From NCBI GenBank assembly GCA_020351995.1, contig CP070674.1:2180667-2244666 (forward strand): a stretch of DNA of 64,000 bases, in the 5' to 3' direction. The notes below the pieces were generated by a model. That model was not told where the DNA came from. It was given only the letters and a program-made list of their open reading frames with translations, and did not search any database. The DNA comes from Candidatus Zixiibacteriota bacterium. Lineage in GTDB: Bacteria > Zixibacteria > MSB-5A5 > GN15 > FEB-12. Shown here in pieces: positions 1-9,218 of the stretch. The position numbers and the translations under genes are program-made. Positions within the stretch are counted from its first letter, which is position 1. Each line of letters begins with the position of its first letter.

Positions 1-1122
1 TTCGAAGCCGATATGGTCATCAGCCCGGACACGATTACCATCAGTAATATGACGGCGCGGTTTGTTTCCAGCGATGCCACGTTTTCGGGCAAATTGGCCA
101 ATCCGTTCCCATATTTGCTTCCGGTTGAAGGTGTGGATCGTACCGAAGTCAAAAAGCCCATTTTCCTGTTCAAACTGTCATCTCATCGATTCGACACGGA
201 CAAAATGTTCCCCGAAGCGGTGCCGGGCTCGGGTGAGAATCGTGCCACTATGTCGCTCGATTCGGTGTCGACGTTTATCCTTCCCGACATTGACGGCCTG
301 GGGACCTTTGAGGCCGATACGATTATATACAGCGGCGTGGAGTTAACCTCTATTCAGGGAAAAATAAAAATTCACGACCGGAAAATAGAGTGCTACGACG
401 CCATTGGCAAAGTCTATACAGGTGATGTTGCCGGGAACACGACTATTGATCTTAACGATTTTGCCCAACCCCGTTATTCCGGCGAGTTCAAAGCCTCAAA
501 TGTCGAAGCTAACGATTTCATAAGCCGTTTCACAAGGTTCGGGGGGATGGTGTTCGGTAAGGTCAATCTGGAAGGAGACTATGCCGCCAGGGGTTGGGAA
601 CCAACAGATTTCATCAAGTCTCTCAACATGAACTCGGCGTATACCCAGCTCGAGGGCAAGCTCGTCACCTCCGGGGTGGTGTATTCCTTACTGAACGAGT
701 TGGCCGAACAGGCCGGCCAGTCTTTTAATAACGAGCAGGCGCTAAAAGACCTCAAGACAAATATTCTGGTCAAAGATGGCCGGGTGGGGCTTGACAAGCT
801 CAAGACAAAATTGGGGAAAGTGGGTGATGTTGAACTCGGCGGCTTCTACGGCCTGCTTTCAAATGAGATCGACTTCAGCGGGACTATTCTTCTATCGGAG
901 GAGTGGACACAAAAACTATTCTCGCAAAAGGGCCTGCTCAGCGGTCTGGCCGGGCTTCTCACTGACAAAAGCGTCAATCGTGTCAAGCTCCCGATTGCGT
1001 TCGGAGGAACACCCAACAAGCCCGAATTCAAGATCGACTACGATGCCCTGACCGAGAGTCTGGGCGATGACCTTAAGAAGGATGCCGGAGACCTGCTGAA
1101 AAATCTCTTTAAGAAGAAATGA
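1..1122 (+). CDS. AsmA-like C-terminal domain protein (5' end outside window)
   Basis: The reading frame is open from base 1, so the N-terminus lies upstream of the window; the visible part is 373 codons. It resembles the C-terminal region of AsmA/YhdP-type proteins, which are periplasmic or envelope-spanning beta-rich proteins linked to outer-membrane assembly and lipid transport. Supporting signs are alternating short strands, the stretch GDVAGNTTIDL, the segment 'FGGMVFGKVNLEGDY' where a family member would begin its last repeated domain, and the closing part with 'FGGTPNKPEFKID', the usual last conserved block before a Lys-rich end (LFKKK). No catalytic residues are expected. The next gene starts 48 bases downstream and encodes an unrelated transporter. 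The family call is from overall pattern, so the exact subfamily is uncertain. Confidence 0.7.
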   Translation, partial: FEADMVISPDTITISNMTARFVSSDATFSGKLANPFPYLLPVEGVDRTEVKKPIFLFKLSSHRFDTDKMFPEAVPGSGENRATMSLDSVSTFILPDIDGLGTFEADTIIYSGVELTSIQGKIKIHDRKIECYDAIGKVYTGDVAGNTTIDLNDFAQPRYSGEFKASNVEANDFISRFTRFGGMVFGKVNLEGDYAARGWEPTDFIKSLNMNSAYTQLEGKLVTSGVVYSLLNELAEQAGQSFNNEQALKDLKTNILVKDGRVGLDKLKTKLGKVGDVELGGFYGLLSNEIDFSGTILLSEEWTQKLFSQKGLLSGLAGLLTDKSVNRVKLPIAFGGTPNKPEFKIDYDALTESLGDDLKKDAGDLLKNLFKKK

Positions 1123-1170
1123 TATCAGTCGTTTTGACGACCGATCCTGAACGCCGCAAGAGGGTGACAG

Positions 1171-1857
1171 ATGGTCTGGCTTGCTGAACAGCTGGGAGTC
1201 CTTACAAAAATATTCTATTACCTGATACAGGTTGTACACTGGACAATTCTGATATCGGTGTCGGCGTATATCCTGGCGTTGGTCCTGGGGCTGATCTTCG
1301 GTATAGCTCGCATCTCGCGTAATCGCTTTATCCGGGGTCTGGCCGGGATATATATAAATGTCCTTAGAGGTGTACCCCTGCTTGTCCTGATATTCTTCTT
1401 TTATTTCGGACTGGGTAAATTTATAAACCTCGACCGATTCGTGGCCGGCGTGATCGCGGTGGGGGTTTGTTATGGCGCTTATATGGCGGAGATCTTCCGG
1501 TCCGGCATTGAGGCTATCGATTACGGCCAGCATGAGGCTGCCATGTCACTGGGTATGACCCGCTGGCAGACTCTTCGCCACATAATCCTCCCCCAATCGT
1601 TTCGTATTGTCGTCGCTCCGGGAGCCAACGAATTCATCGCGTGTCTGAAAGATTCGTCCCTGGTTTCGATTATCGGGCTGAGGGAGCTCACACGGGCCGG
1701 ACGGGAATACGCCGCCCAATATTTTCTCGATTTTCATACCTGGCTGATGGTGGGTCTCATATACCTGATTATGACCCTGACCCTCACGAGACTGGTTAAG
1801 CGTTTGGAAAAGAAATTCGCCATCCATGGTTACGGAGCGAGCCGCGATGATCATTGA
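1171..1857 (+). CDS. Polar amino-acid ABC transporter permease (HisM/GlnP family)
   Basis: This 228-residue inner-membrane protein has the size and pattern of HisM/GlnP permeases, which move polar amino acids across the cytoplasmic membrane. It has an N-terminal membrane span, then '[19 protein letters not shown]', the cytoplasmic coupling loop '[21 protein letters not shown]' (EAA motif, residues about 128-148) and '[15 protein letters not shown]' near the C-terminus, all family hallmarks. The start ATG follows AGGGTGA at a good distance. Its end overlaps the ATPase gene by 11 bases, so the two are co-translated. No periplasmic substrate-binding protein is encoded next to the pair, so the substrate cannot be inferred beyond 'polar amino acid'. 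Confidence 0.9.
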   Translation: MVWLAEQLGVLTKIFYYLIQVVHWTILISVSAYILALVLGLIFGIARISRNRFIRGLAGIYINVLRGVPLLVLIFFFYFGLGKFINLDRFVAGVIAVGVCYGAYMAEIFRSGIEAIDYGQHEAAMSLGMTRWQTLRHIILPQSFRIVVAPGANEFIACLKDSSLVSIIGLRELTRAGREYAAQYFLDFHTWLMVGLIYLIMTLTLTRLVKRLEKKFAIHGYGASRDDH

Positions 1858-2572
1858 GATAAAGGATGTGGTGTGTCGATTCGGCACTGTGACAGCGCTC
1901 GATGGAATTAGCCTCGCCGTCAAGCAGGGCGAGGTCGTGGTTGTTCTGGGTCCATCAGGGTCTGGCAAATCCACCCTTCTGAGATGCCTCAACGCGCTGG
2001 AGGAAATTCAGTCCGGTGAGATCAATGTCGACGGCTTCCTGATTGATCGCAATCACCGCCAGATCCACCAGATCCGGCTCGAGGTCGGTATGGTCTTTCA
2101 GCATTTCAATCTTTTTCCGCATCTGTCGGTACTGGAGAATGTCAACCTTGCTCAGAGAGTTGTCCGGAAGCGCAGCAAGGTCGAAGCTGCGCGCGTATCC
2201 TCCGAGCTCCTCGAAAAAGTGGGTTTGGAGGACAAAGTTGGAGCCTTTCCCGGTCAGCTATCCGGAGGTCAAAAGCAGCGGGTTGCGATCGCCAGGGCGC
2301 TGGCGTTGAATCCCAAAATCATGCTCTTCGACGAGGTGACTTCGGCTCTGGACCCGGAAATGATCGGCGAGGTTCTGGAGGTTATGAAACAGCTGGCCCG
2401 GGAAGGAATGACAATGTTGATTGTCACGCACGAAATCGGCTTTGCCCGCGAGGCGGCTGACCGGGTCGTGTTTATCGATGCTGGTAAGATAGTCGAGGAG
2501 GGTAGTCCTCAGGAATTCTTCTCAAACCCACGCAACCCACGGACCAAAGAGTTTCTGGCTCACGTGCTGTAA
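1847..2572 (+). CDS. Amino-acid ABC transporter ATP-binding protein (GlnQ family)
   Basis: This 241-residue ATPase drives the upstream permease. Walker A is GPSGSGKST, the Q-loop lies in [12 protein letters not shown], the signature is LSGGQKQR, Walker B is [14 protein letters not shown], and the switch histidine is in IVTHE. The typical GlnQ/HisP wording '[14 protein letters not shown]' supports the polar amino-acid subfamily. An upstream in-frame ATG at 1826 exists, but the ATG at 1847 follows GGAGCGAG and gives the usual family N-terminus (MIIEIKDV), so I chose 1847. It overlaps the permease stop, which indicates translational coupling. Confidence 0.92.
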   Translation: MIIEIKDVVCRFGTVTALDGISLAVKQGEVVVVLGPSGSGKSTLLRCLNALEEIQSGEINVDGFLIDRNHRQIHQIRLEVGMVFQHFNLFPHLSVLENVNLAQRVVRKRSKVEAARVSSELLEKVGLEDKVGAFPGQLSGGQKQRVAIARALALNPKIMLFDEVTSALDPEMIGEVLEVMKQLAREGMTMLIVTHEIGFAREAADRVVFIDAGKIVEEGSPQEFFSNPRNPRTKEFLAHVL

Positions 2573-2681
2573 GAGGACGCTATCACGTGTCACCTGGAAA
2601 ATGCTGCCGCAATGTCCGCTCTCCGAACAATTTCCCTTTTTTATTCGTTCTGTTTATAGAAATGCAGCCGATAGTGATACC

Positions 2682-4691
2682 ATGATGAAACGAGCAACAG
2701 GCCACAAAATCAAACCAGCAGCACTTCTCGTGTCGGTATTCCTGATAATCTCGACAACGGGCTTCGCCCAGGACAAAATAGTCTCAGACAAGCTGACCCC
2801 GTCGGCACGACTTCTGGTCAATAGCGCCGACAGGCAGACTTACCAGCGCTACTGGCTTTACCTGGATTCATCCGCTGTCGACCCCGACGCCCTTCAGTTG
2901 AGTGAACGGTCTCTGGCCAGACGAGCCAGAGTGGACCCGGTGAATTTCCTTATTGACTGGAAAGATTATCCCATTTCCGACTCAGTGTTACAGGAAGTTG
3001 AGCGTGCGGGTATGAGAATTCGCCGTACCTCCCGATGGCTCAAAGCTGTATCGGTTGAAGCAGATTTTTCGGGTGTTGCCACGGCAGTAGCCATGTCGTT
3101 TGTACGAAAAATAGACCCGGTTAAGACGTTCGTCCGAATCAGAGATGATGACATACTCAACGCCAAACCGATTGTCCCGCCTCGTCAGACGATCGATTAT
3201 GAATATGGCTTAACGCTGTTTCAGAATGAATTTATCAAGGCGGTCAAACTTCACAAGGCAGGGCTGACTGGAAGCGGTGTGATGATCGCTGTATTCGATA
3301 CCGGTTTTGATATCAATCATCCGGCTTTTGCCTTCGCTGATATATTCGCCACCTATGATTTCATCAATAATGATGTGTCCGTTGATGACAGTGAGTGTCC
3401 GTCATCTCTTTCCACCGACCAGAACTTTCATGGCACAGCCGTACTCTCTGTCATCGCAGGCAACGTATCCGGAACTTTCGTCGGTGTTGCCCCCAACGCC
3501 ACTTTTCTGCTCGCCAAGACGGAAATTAGCTGTGATTTTACTGAGATAAAGCAGGAAGAAGACAACTGGATTGCTGCCATGGAATGGGCCGACGCCCTCG
3601 GGGCCGACATAATCAGCTCCTCCGTTGGTTACGCGGTGTTTCAGGATGAGGGAAGTTACACTTTCGAGGACCTGGATGGGAACACGACGCTTATCACAAT
3701 CGCCGCCGATGAAGCTGCCGCCAATAATATTCTGGTAGTAAATTCCGCCGGCAATGAACGCAACAAAACGTGGGGACATATCCTCGCGCCGGCCGGTGGT
3801 GATTCGGTGTTGGCGGTGGGAGCTGTAAACGGTGATTCAACACTGGCCAGCTTCTCCTCGCCCGGTCCTACCGCCGACGGACGCATCAAGCCGGATATTG
3901 TGACTCTGGGAGTCGGCGTGGCCACCGCCAGCCATCTGGGTGGTTATCTGACCGCAAGTGGCACTTCATTTTCAGCGCCTCTTACCGCTGGAGGGGCGGC
4001 GCTGGCTATGGAGCGTGATCCAACCCTGACGGCGATGGACCTACTTGACCGAATAAAAGAAACCGGTAGTCAGGCAAGCAGTCCCGACAATGATTTTGGC
4101 TGGGGTCTCTTCGACGCCGCCAAAGCAGCTAACTTAGCTGTTACTTATAACTTACCGGGAACATTGCAGGCACGGTTCAACCGGCCCGAGGTGTTCCAGC
4201 TGGAAGTCGTCGGTTGGGGGGGGCCAATTCCAGCCCTCACGGCGATATACCTGCCCGACTGGGTCAGTTTCACTGACAATGGCGACGGAACCGGGGTTAT
4301 CGGCATTTTGGCCGATTCTGAAAGCTCACCCATAGACTCGATTGTAATTGAAGCCGACGTCATCGAGTTTGCCGATACAACGTCCTTCAAAATTGAGGTA
4401 TTCCCAGGGGTGCCAATCACCGCTGGACCCAACCCGTTTCGTGATGAGGTCACGATATTCGTTGGACAGGACGTGGGAGATGTTCAGTCTATTTCAATTT
4501 TCAACAGTGCCGGAGAAATTGTGTGGGAAAAAGTCAACAATTTCGCCCAAAATGCCGATGCAACATATGGGTTACAAGAAATCTGGGATGGCCGCAACCA
4601 GTACGGACGCGTTGCGGCGGCCGGTGTTTATATTGTTACCGTTGTTACCGACCGGCAAACATTCCGCGTTAAGCTGTTGAAAACTGATTAG
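2682..4691 (+). CDS. Secreted S8 (subtilisin-like) serine peptidase with C-terminal FlgD/type IX-like Ig domain
   Basis: This 669-residue exported protease begins with a signal peptide (MMKRATGHKIKPAALLVSVF, ending near FAQ). A longer in-frame start at 2601 would put a poor extension before the signal, so 2682 is preferred. The catalytic triad is visible: Asp206 in VFDTGFD, His250 in FHGTAV and Ser429 in SGTSFSAP; the oxyanion Asn lies in NSAGNE. After the catalytic domain comes a beta-rich stretch, then a closing domain beginning 'GPNPFRDEVTIFV' with 'ISIFNSAGEIVW' and 'WDGRNQYGRVAAAGVYIV', the pattern of FlgD-like Ig or type IX sorting domains. It is therefore a plausible substrate of the PorU/PorV-like system encoded at 52-59 kb. 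It likely degrades extracellular protein; the substrate is unknown. Confidence 0.9.
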   Translation: MMKRATGHKIKPAALLVSVFLIISTTGFAQDKIVSDKLTPSARLLVNSADRQTYQRYWLYLDSSAVDPDALQLSERSLARRARVDPVNFLIDWKDYPISDSVLQEVERAGMRIRRTSRWLKAVSVEADFSGVATAVAMSFVRKIDPVKTFVRIRDDDILNAKPIVPPRQTIDYEYGLTLFQNEFIKAVKLHKAGLTGSGVMIAVFDTGFDINHPAFAFADIFATYDFINNDVSVDDSECPSSLSTDQNFHGTAVLSVIAGNVSGTFVGVAPNATFLLAKTEISCDFTEIKQEEDNWIAAMEWADALGADIISSSVGYAVFQDEGSYTFEDLDGNTTLITIAADEAAANNILVVNSAGNERNKTWGHILAPAGGDSVLAVGAVNGDSTLASFSSPGPTADGRIKPDIVTLGVGVATASHLGGYLTASGTSFSAPLTAGGAALAMERDPTLTAMDLLDRIKETGSQASSPDNDFGWGLFDAAKAANLAVTYNLPGTLQARFNRPEVFQLEVVGWGGPIPALTAIYLPDWVSFTDNGDGTGVIGILADSESSPIDSIVIEADVIEFADTTSFKIEVFPGVPITAGPNPFRDEVTIFVGQDVGDVQSISIFNSAGEIVWEKVNNFAQNADATYGLQEIWDGRNQYGRVAAAGVYIVTVVTDRQTFRVKLLKTD

Positions 4692-4702
4692 ACAGACTGA
4701 AC

Positions 4703-6604
4703 ATGACCACGAACCAGTATGCGGCCGGCATCGGTTTCACCCGGTGTGCGGTCTGTAAGATCGATCTCAAGGGTCGATTTGTTTATCTCGATGAAAAAAT
4801 AGAAAGCCTCCTCGGCTATACCAAAGAAGAATTGTTCGGAAAGTCTTTTCTCGAGTTTCTCGATGAGCCCTCCCAGCAGCAGATAGAAGCCCTTTTGTCG
4901 CAACGCAATCATTACGAAACGTTCTACGATGCCACCACTATCAGCCTGCTTGATCGCTCCGGCCAGCCTTTGAAGATGCGGGTCGTGGTATCGTTGAACT
5001 TTATTGCCGGCAACCCCGTTAACTACCAGTTGATAATTGACCACGAAGGTCCCGCCCCGGAGTCAACGCTGGCGCCAAAAACGGCCGACTACCGGTCTTT
5101 CCTGTCCGAATTGAGTCGAATCGGGTCTCTGGCGGACTGGAAGGAACTGCTCCGGTTGCTGTGCCGATTTGTCGGAACCCATCAGGCATGCCTCTATCTG
5201 ATTAATGAAGATTCGCTTGAGCTACGTTCCGCTGTGAGCACTGATGCGGCCGGGGAATTCGTCTTTAACCATGTGCCGGAACCAGGCATGCTTCATAAAC
5301 TGGTAGCCGAATCCGGCGATGAATACTCCTTTATTGATCAGAACGCCGTACAGTATATGATTGAACAATGCGGCTCGGCCCCAAATGAGTTTGTTACTCG
5401 TCTTGAAACAACCAGAGGAAACAGCTTTGTTATGCGGCTGGTGTTTGCCGATGATTTCGCTCACGACCGGGCCCTCGCCTCCATCCGTGATGCTCGCCTT
5501 GCCCTCGATCTATTCGTGAAGTTTCTGGAAAATGACAGTGCTGATCAAGACCAGACCCCTAGCGTCAGGTTTACGGTTGGCTTTCTCGATGCACTCGCCA
5601 TCCCGGCCTTTCTGACCGGGGCTGATGGTTCAATTGTCGGCTATAACCCATCAACTCTCAGGCTGTTTTCCGAAGCGCAGCTTGAAGGGAATTACCTTGA
5701 GGTCCTGAATCATTACGTCGGGCTGAACCCGCCGGGGTTAATCGACTCCGTTGTTGATTATCTGAATACCTCTGGTGAACAGGCCTCCCCCGATGATATG
5801 GTCGTCAGTCTAAAAGTGTCACATGCGGAGCGAATGAAGCTGTCGGTGATGAAGCTCAGCGATGAGAACCGTGACCTCAGCGGCTGTTTTGTATTTGTTC
5901 CGGAGGCATCTGATACGGCTGCGCCCCCAGGCTGTGACAGCACCGCTATCTGGAGGAGTGTGCTCAGGCAGCTTCGACAGTATCTCAAGTCGACAGAAGG
6001 CCTTACCCGCCAGTTCGGACACGAATTCTACAACCAGCTGGGGGAAACCGGCAATGCCGATCTGGAGCGCCTGGCCGGCGGGATCAGGGATGTCAGAGCT
6101 ATTGTGGGTGAAATGTCTCGCTTCGCCAGGCTGTTCGATGTCAAAGAACCGTCAAGGCTTATCGATCTCAACCTGCTGGTTGCGGAACAAATGCGGCAAC
6201 TTGTCCCAATTGAGTCCGCCGCCAGGGTTAACTGTACCTACCAGAACTTGCCCAAGATTACGACTCGTGAGGACCAGCTGGGATACGTTATCGGCATGGT
6301 GCTCCGCAACAGCATTAGTTATAGTGACAGCGATGCCACTAACATCAGAATCAAAGCCGACGTCCGGGATGGCATCTGCCGCATAACGATTACTGACAAC
6401 GGCTTCGGCATCGCCGCCAAGCATCTCCCGAGAGTTTTTGAGCCGCTCTACCGTGCGCCCGAAAAGAAAGTAAAAGCCATCGCCGGGCACGGATTGGGAC
6501 TGACTCTGGCCAGGGAAATTACCAGGGCTCTCGGCGGAGATATAAACATAACGTCAGTTGTAGGAGAGGGGAGCGAAGTTAAGATTAACCTTCCGACGGA
6601 ATGA
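4703..6604 (+). CDS. PAS-domain sensor histidine kinase, soluble
   Basis: This 633-residue protein has no membrane segment, so it should sense a cytoplasmic signal. Order: an N-terminal PAS domain (about 8-115, with 'GRFVYLDEKIESLLGYTKEE'), a GAF-like region (about 130-280), a second PAS-like domain (about 290-400, 'IPAFLTGADGSIVGYNPS'), a helical dimerisation region and a HATPase domain. The best phosphoacceptor candidate is His440 in QFGHEFYNQ; the usual proline of the H-box is missing, which is atypical. The ATPase part has the N-box (VLRNSISY), G1 (DNGFGIA) and G2 (GHGLGLTLA) and looks functional. It overlaps the response regulator by four bases (ATGA), so that protein is its probable partner. 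The signal is unknown. Confidence 0.85.
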   Translation: MTTNQYAAGIGFTRCAVCKIDLKGRFVYLDEKIESLLGYTKEELFGKSFLEFLDEPSQQQIEALLSQRNHYETFYDATTISLLDRSGQPLKMRVVVSLNFIAGNPVNYQLIIDHEGPAPESTLAPKTADYRSFLSELSRIGSLADWKELLRLLCRFVGTHQACLYLINEDSLELRSAVSTDAAGEFVFNHVPEPGMLHKLVAESGDEYSFIDQNAVQYMIEQCGSAPNEFVTRLETTRGNSFVMRLVFADDFAHDRALASIRDARLALDLFVKFLENDSADQDQTPSVRFTVGFLDALAIPAFLTGADGSIVGYNPSTLRLFSEAQLEGNYLEVLNHYVGLNPPGLIDSVVDYLNTSGEQASPDDMVVSLKVSHAERMKLSVMKLSDENRDLSGCFVFVPEASDTAAPPGCDSTAIWRSVLRQLRQYLKSTEGLTRQFGHEFYNQLGETGNADLERLAGGIRDVRAIVGEMSRFARLFDVKEPSRLIDLNLLVAEQMRQLVPIESAARVNCTYQNLPKITTREDQLGYVIGMVLRNSISYSDSDATNIRIKADVRDGICRITITDNGFGIAAKHLPRVFEPLYRAPEKKVKAIAGHGLGLTLAREITRALGGDINITSVVGEGSEVKINLPTE

Positions 6605-7326
6605 GATCTATGACCCCGGAACCCAACCCTGAACCAAAGATTCTGATCGTCGAAGAAAACGAATTCCATGGACTTACCATGGGTCGTCAGATTTCACACA
6701 GGGTCGATGGTTCACAGGTGGTGATTGCCCGAAATGCTGACGATGCCCTCCGTTACGCCCGAACACAACACTTTGATATTGCCGTCATAGACTTGGTCCT
6801 GTCTGATTGCGACGGTCTTAGCCTGGTGCACTCACTTCACCAAATTGACACTGAATTGGCCATCATTGCGGTGGCCGAAGAGGTCAGCGACAAAATCAGC
6901 CGAGAAGCCCTTAGATGCGGGTGCGACGAACTGCTCGTGAAGGACAGCTCGTATTATGTGGTTATACCTCGTATGGTGGTCGGTTTGTGGTCTCGAAAAA
7001 AGCAACGTGCGGGTCGGAACCGGGAATCTATCGATGATCGGACAATACCGGTTGAAGCCATTGAGCAGACCAGAATAGAACTGAAGCGGGAACTGAATCA
7101 CCATGTTGAGGAGATAGTGCGGGCCGCCCGGCAGATTCTGGCCCGAAGCGATTTGAAGGACAATGATTTGGCCGAAACCGTAAGACTGATTCACGCCTCA
7201 GCGTTGAGCGTAAAAAACTCGCTGGACACCACCCCGCACCCGGCTGATTCAGGTAACCGGTTGGACACTCGAACACGCCTTAGCCTGCGCCAGAAGGTCA
7301 GTTATCCGGTCGAAACCGATGGCTGA
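6601..7326 (+). CDS. Response regulator with receiver domain and helical C-terminal region
   Basis: This 241-residue protein is translated from an ATG overlapping the kinase stop codon. The receiver domain (about 13-130) has an acidic pair in ILIVEEN, the phosphoacceptor Asp64 in AVIDLVLSD and the conserved Lys114 in LLVKDSS. The C-terminal 110 residues contain no recognisable DNA-binding or enzyme domain. They are mostly helical and carry a His pair in 'RELNHHVEEIVRAAR', resembling a degenerate dimerisation segment. Output is therefore probably by protein-protein contact rather than promoter binding. The gene ends just before the yicC promoter region. Confidence 0.82.
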   Translation: MRSMTPEPNPEPKILIVEENEFHGLTMGRQISHRVDGSQVVIARNADDALRYARTQHFDIAVIDLVLSDCDGLSLVHSLHQIDTELAIIAVAEEVSDKISREALRCGCDELLVKDSSYYVVIPRMVVGLWSRKKQRAGRNRESIDDRTIPVEAIEQTRIELKRELNHHVEEIVRAARQILARSDLKDNDLAETVRLIHASALSVKNSLDTTPHPADSGNRLDTRTRLSLRQKVSYPVETDG

Positions 7327-7348
7327 ATCACTTTCGGGGGAATATCGG

Positions 7349-7381
7349 TTGACAAATTGAGCTAAAGAACTATTCTTTAGC
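7349..7381 (+). promoter_or_regulatory. Candidate promoter with overlapping inverted repeat upstream of yicC
   Basis: A TTGACA box at 7349-7354 is followed, after 16 bases, by TATTCT at 7371-7376. A perfect nine-base inverted repeat, GCTAAAGAA (7361-7369) and TTCTTTAGC (7373-7381) with a three-base centre, covers the -10 box. It could be a repressor operator, or a weak terminator for the upstream kinase genes, as the sequence continues TGTTTTAT. The promoter would serve the yicC-gmk-rpoZ run. Confidence 0.5.
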
Positions 7382-7405
7382 CTGTTTTATATTAGGGTGA
7401 AGCTT

Positions 7406-8281
7406 ATGAACTCGATGACAGGCTTTGGAAAAGCCGAAATAAAAGCCCGGTGCGGGAAAATGACGGTTGAGATCTCCAGCGTGAACAACCGGTTTCTCGA
7501 GATCTCACAGCGCCTGCCGCGGCAATTCTTCAGCCTGGAACCAAAAGTGCGTGATGTAATCAGCTCACTCATCAGCAGGGGAAAGGTTAGTATCTACGTT
7601 GGCTTTGAGGACAACGATGGTTCCATGGAGCAGTATCACTTGAATCGAACGGCGGTTAAGGCCTATTACCGACAGTTGATGAAACTGAAAAAGGAACTCA
7701 AGATCGGGGGGGACATCACCACCCGCGACCTCCTGCTGCTGCCGGAAGTTGCTAGGCCGGAAGAGGTTAGCCTCGACTCCGCGGCTGTATGGAAGGACTT
7801 GAAAAAGGTCATTGAGAAAGCTATGACTGAACTGCTGGCGATGCGGCGTAAAGAGGGGCAGTCCATGGCGCGTGATATGAAGAAGCGCTTGAACGCCCTC
7901 AACAGGCAGGTAAAGCAAATACAGAAACGGACTGTCAACGCTGTTGATCTGTATCGTGAGAAACTGACCAACCGGGTTGAAGAACTGCTTAAAGAGCCGC
8001 TACCCGATAATGCTAGAATAGAGGAACAGATTGCCCTGATGGCCGAAAAGACCGACATATCGGAGGAATGCACCCGCTTCCTGAGTCATATTCAGCAGTA
8101 CGGTGAAACCCTGGGCTCCTCCGACCCGATCGGCAAAAGGCTGAATTTTATTCTTCAGGAGATGAATCGCGAGGCCAATACTATTGCCTCCAAATCGACC
8201 GACCTTGATATATCTTCCGTAGTTATTTCCGTTAAGGAAGAGATTGAGAAGATGAGGGAGTTAGTGCAGAACGTTGAGTAA
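7406..8281 (+). CDS. yicC: YicC family protein, putative endoribonuclease
   Basis: This 291-residue protein matches YicC in length and landmarks: the N-terminal MNSMTGFGKAE, 'VEISSVNNRFLEISQRLP' and the C-terminal 'GKRLNFILQEMNREANTI' followed by VKEEIEKMRELVQNVE. E. coli YicC is described as an endoribonuclease involved in small-RNA turnover; I infer the same for this one. A GTG at 7397 is in frame, but AGGGTG (7394-7399) lies at the right distance from the ATG at 7406 and the family N-terminus begins there. It heads the common yicC-gmk-rpoZ order. Confidence 0.92.
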   Translation: MNSMTGFGKAEIKARCGKMTVEISSVNNRFLEISQRLPRQFFSLEPKVRDVISSLISRGKVSIYVGFEDNDGSMEQYHLNRTAVKAYYRQLMKLKKELKIGGDITTRDLLLLPEVARPEEVSLDSAAVWKDLKKVIEKAMTELLAMRRKEGQSMARDMKKRLNALNRQVKQIQKRTVNAVDLYREKLTNRVEELLKEPLPDNARIEEQIALMAEKTDISEECTRFLSHIQQYGETLGSSDPIGKRLNFILQEMNREANTIASKSTDLDISSVVISVKEEIEKMRELVQNVE

Positions 8282-8303
8282 GGCGCGGCACGTAGACCAA
8301 ATA

Positions 8304-8924
8304 ATGAAACGAACCCCGGGCACTATTATTGTAATATCTTCTCCATCCGGTGGTGGTAAAACCTCCATCTGCCGCAAGCTACTGACGCCTGCGCGTAAAA
8401 GAAAGGGCTGGCGTTTTTCGATATCGTATACCACCCGTGCCAGGCGGCCCGGTGAGAGAAACGGTCGCGAATACTACTTCGTCACTGAGAACGAATTCAA
8501 GAAACTTGTCAGGCGCCGCTTTTTCGCCGAGCACTTCAAGGTTCACCTGTACAGGTACGGTACTCCGCGCCGGCAACTGGAGCAGGTGCTCAAAGGCGGC
8601 GGCGTTATGATACTTGACGTGGATGTTCAGGGTGCCTTTCGGATTAAAAAAGAGTACCCTCAGGCCGTTACCATTTTCATTCTTCCGCCGTCCATACCGG
8701 TTTTGAGAAAGCGCTTGATCAGGCGGGGGACGGAAACGAGGGAACAGCGGCGGGTACGTTTTGAAAACGCCAGGAAGGAAATCGCCCTGTACCGAAAATT
8801 CCAATACTGTGTCATCAATGATGATCTCGATACGGCGGTGAAAGAGGTTTTGAGCATTATTGATTGTCATCACTGCCGGACCGAGAACATCAAGCCGGAA
8901 CAAATAAGAAAATTATTAGTTTAA
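8304..8924 (+). CDS. gmk: Guanylate kinase
   Basis: This 206-residue cytosolic enzyme phosphorylates GMP to GDP using ATP. The P-loop SSPSGGGKTS is at residues 12-21, followed by the GMP-binding stretch 'SISYTTRARRPGERNGREYYF' and 'DVDVQGAFRIKKEYP' before the lid region 'RLIRRGTETREQ'. An in-frame TTG at 8274 would add ten residues and overlap yicC, but the ATG at 8304 gives the usual short N-terminus (MKRTPGTIIVIS). It sits between yicC and rpoZ, its common position, and is probably co-transcribed with both. Confidence 0.95.
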   Translation: MKRTPGTIIVISSPSGGGKTSICRKLLTPARKRKGWRFSISYTTRARRPGERNGREYYFVTENEFKKLVRRRFFAEHFKVHLYRYGTPRRQLEQVLKGGGVMILDVDVQGAFRIKKEYPQAVTIFILPPSIPVLRKRLIRRGTETREQRRVRFENARKEIALYRKFQYCVINDDLDTAVKEVLSIIDCHHCRTENIKPEQIRKLLV

Positions 8925-8951
8925 GTGAGTGGTTTTTATAAGGAGGTTGAA

Positions 8952-9179
8952 GTGCACAGACTTTCCATCGAGGACCTCGAAAAGCTCGGGTTAAACCGGT
9001 ATGAGGCCGTAATTGTTGCTTCGCAGCATGCCAGGAGCTTGAACAACAAGCGCTTAAGGTCTCTGGAGAAAATGGAAGAAAATCCCGCCGTGGAGATCGA
9101 GGCCCGGAAAATTACTATGGTTGCCCTCAAAGATCTTTTGGAGGGAAGGGTAAAGTTTAATCGCTCCAATTCGATGTAA
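8952..9179 (+). CDS. rpoZ: RNA polymerase omega subunit
   Basis: This 75-residue protein is the small omega subunit that helps RNA polymerase fold and assemble. The diagnostic part is 'NRYEAVIVASQHARSLNN', matching the omega motif in which a conserved Tyr/Phe-x-x-V...A..RA-R-x-N contacts the beta' subunit, followed by EARKITMVALKDLLEG. The start is decided by the ribosome-binding site: AGGAGG at 8941-8946 lies five bases before the GTG at 8952. An earlier GTG at 8925 would abut the gmk stop but has no such site. It completes the yicC-gmk-rpoZ unit. Confidence 0.92.
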   Translation: MHRLSIEDLEKLGLNRYEAVIVASQHARSLNNKRLRSLEKMEENPAVEIEARKITMVALKDLLEGRVKFNRSNSM

Positions 9180-9218
9180 TATATATTGCTTTCCACGCAG
9201 CGCTAAAAAAGGATACCA

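Noticed and set aside
916-1533. Antisense frame spanning the AsmA-like and permease genes
   Set aside because: It crosses two real genes and their gap and has no start signal.
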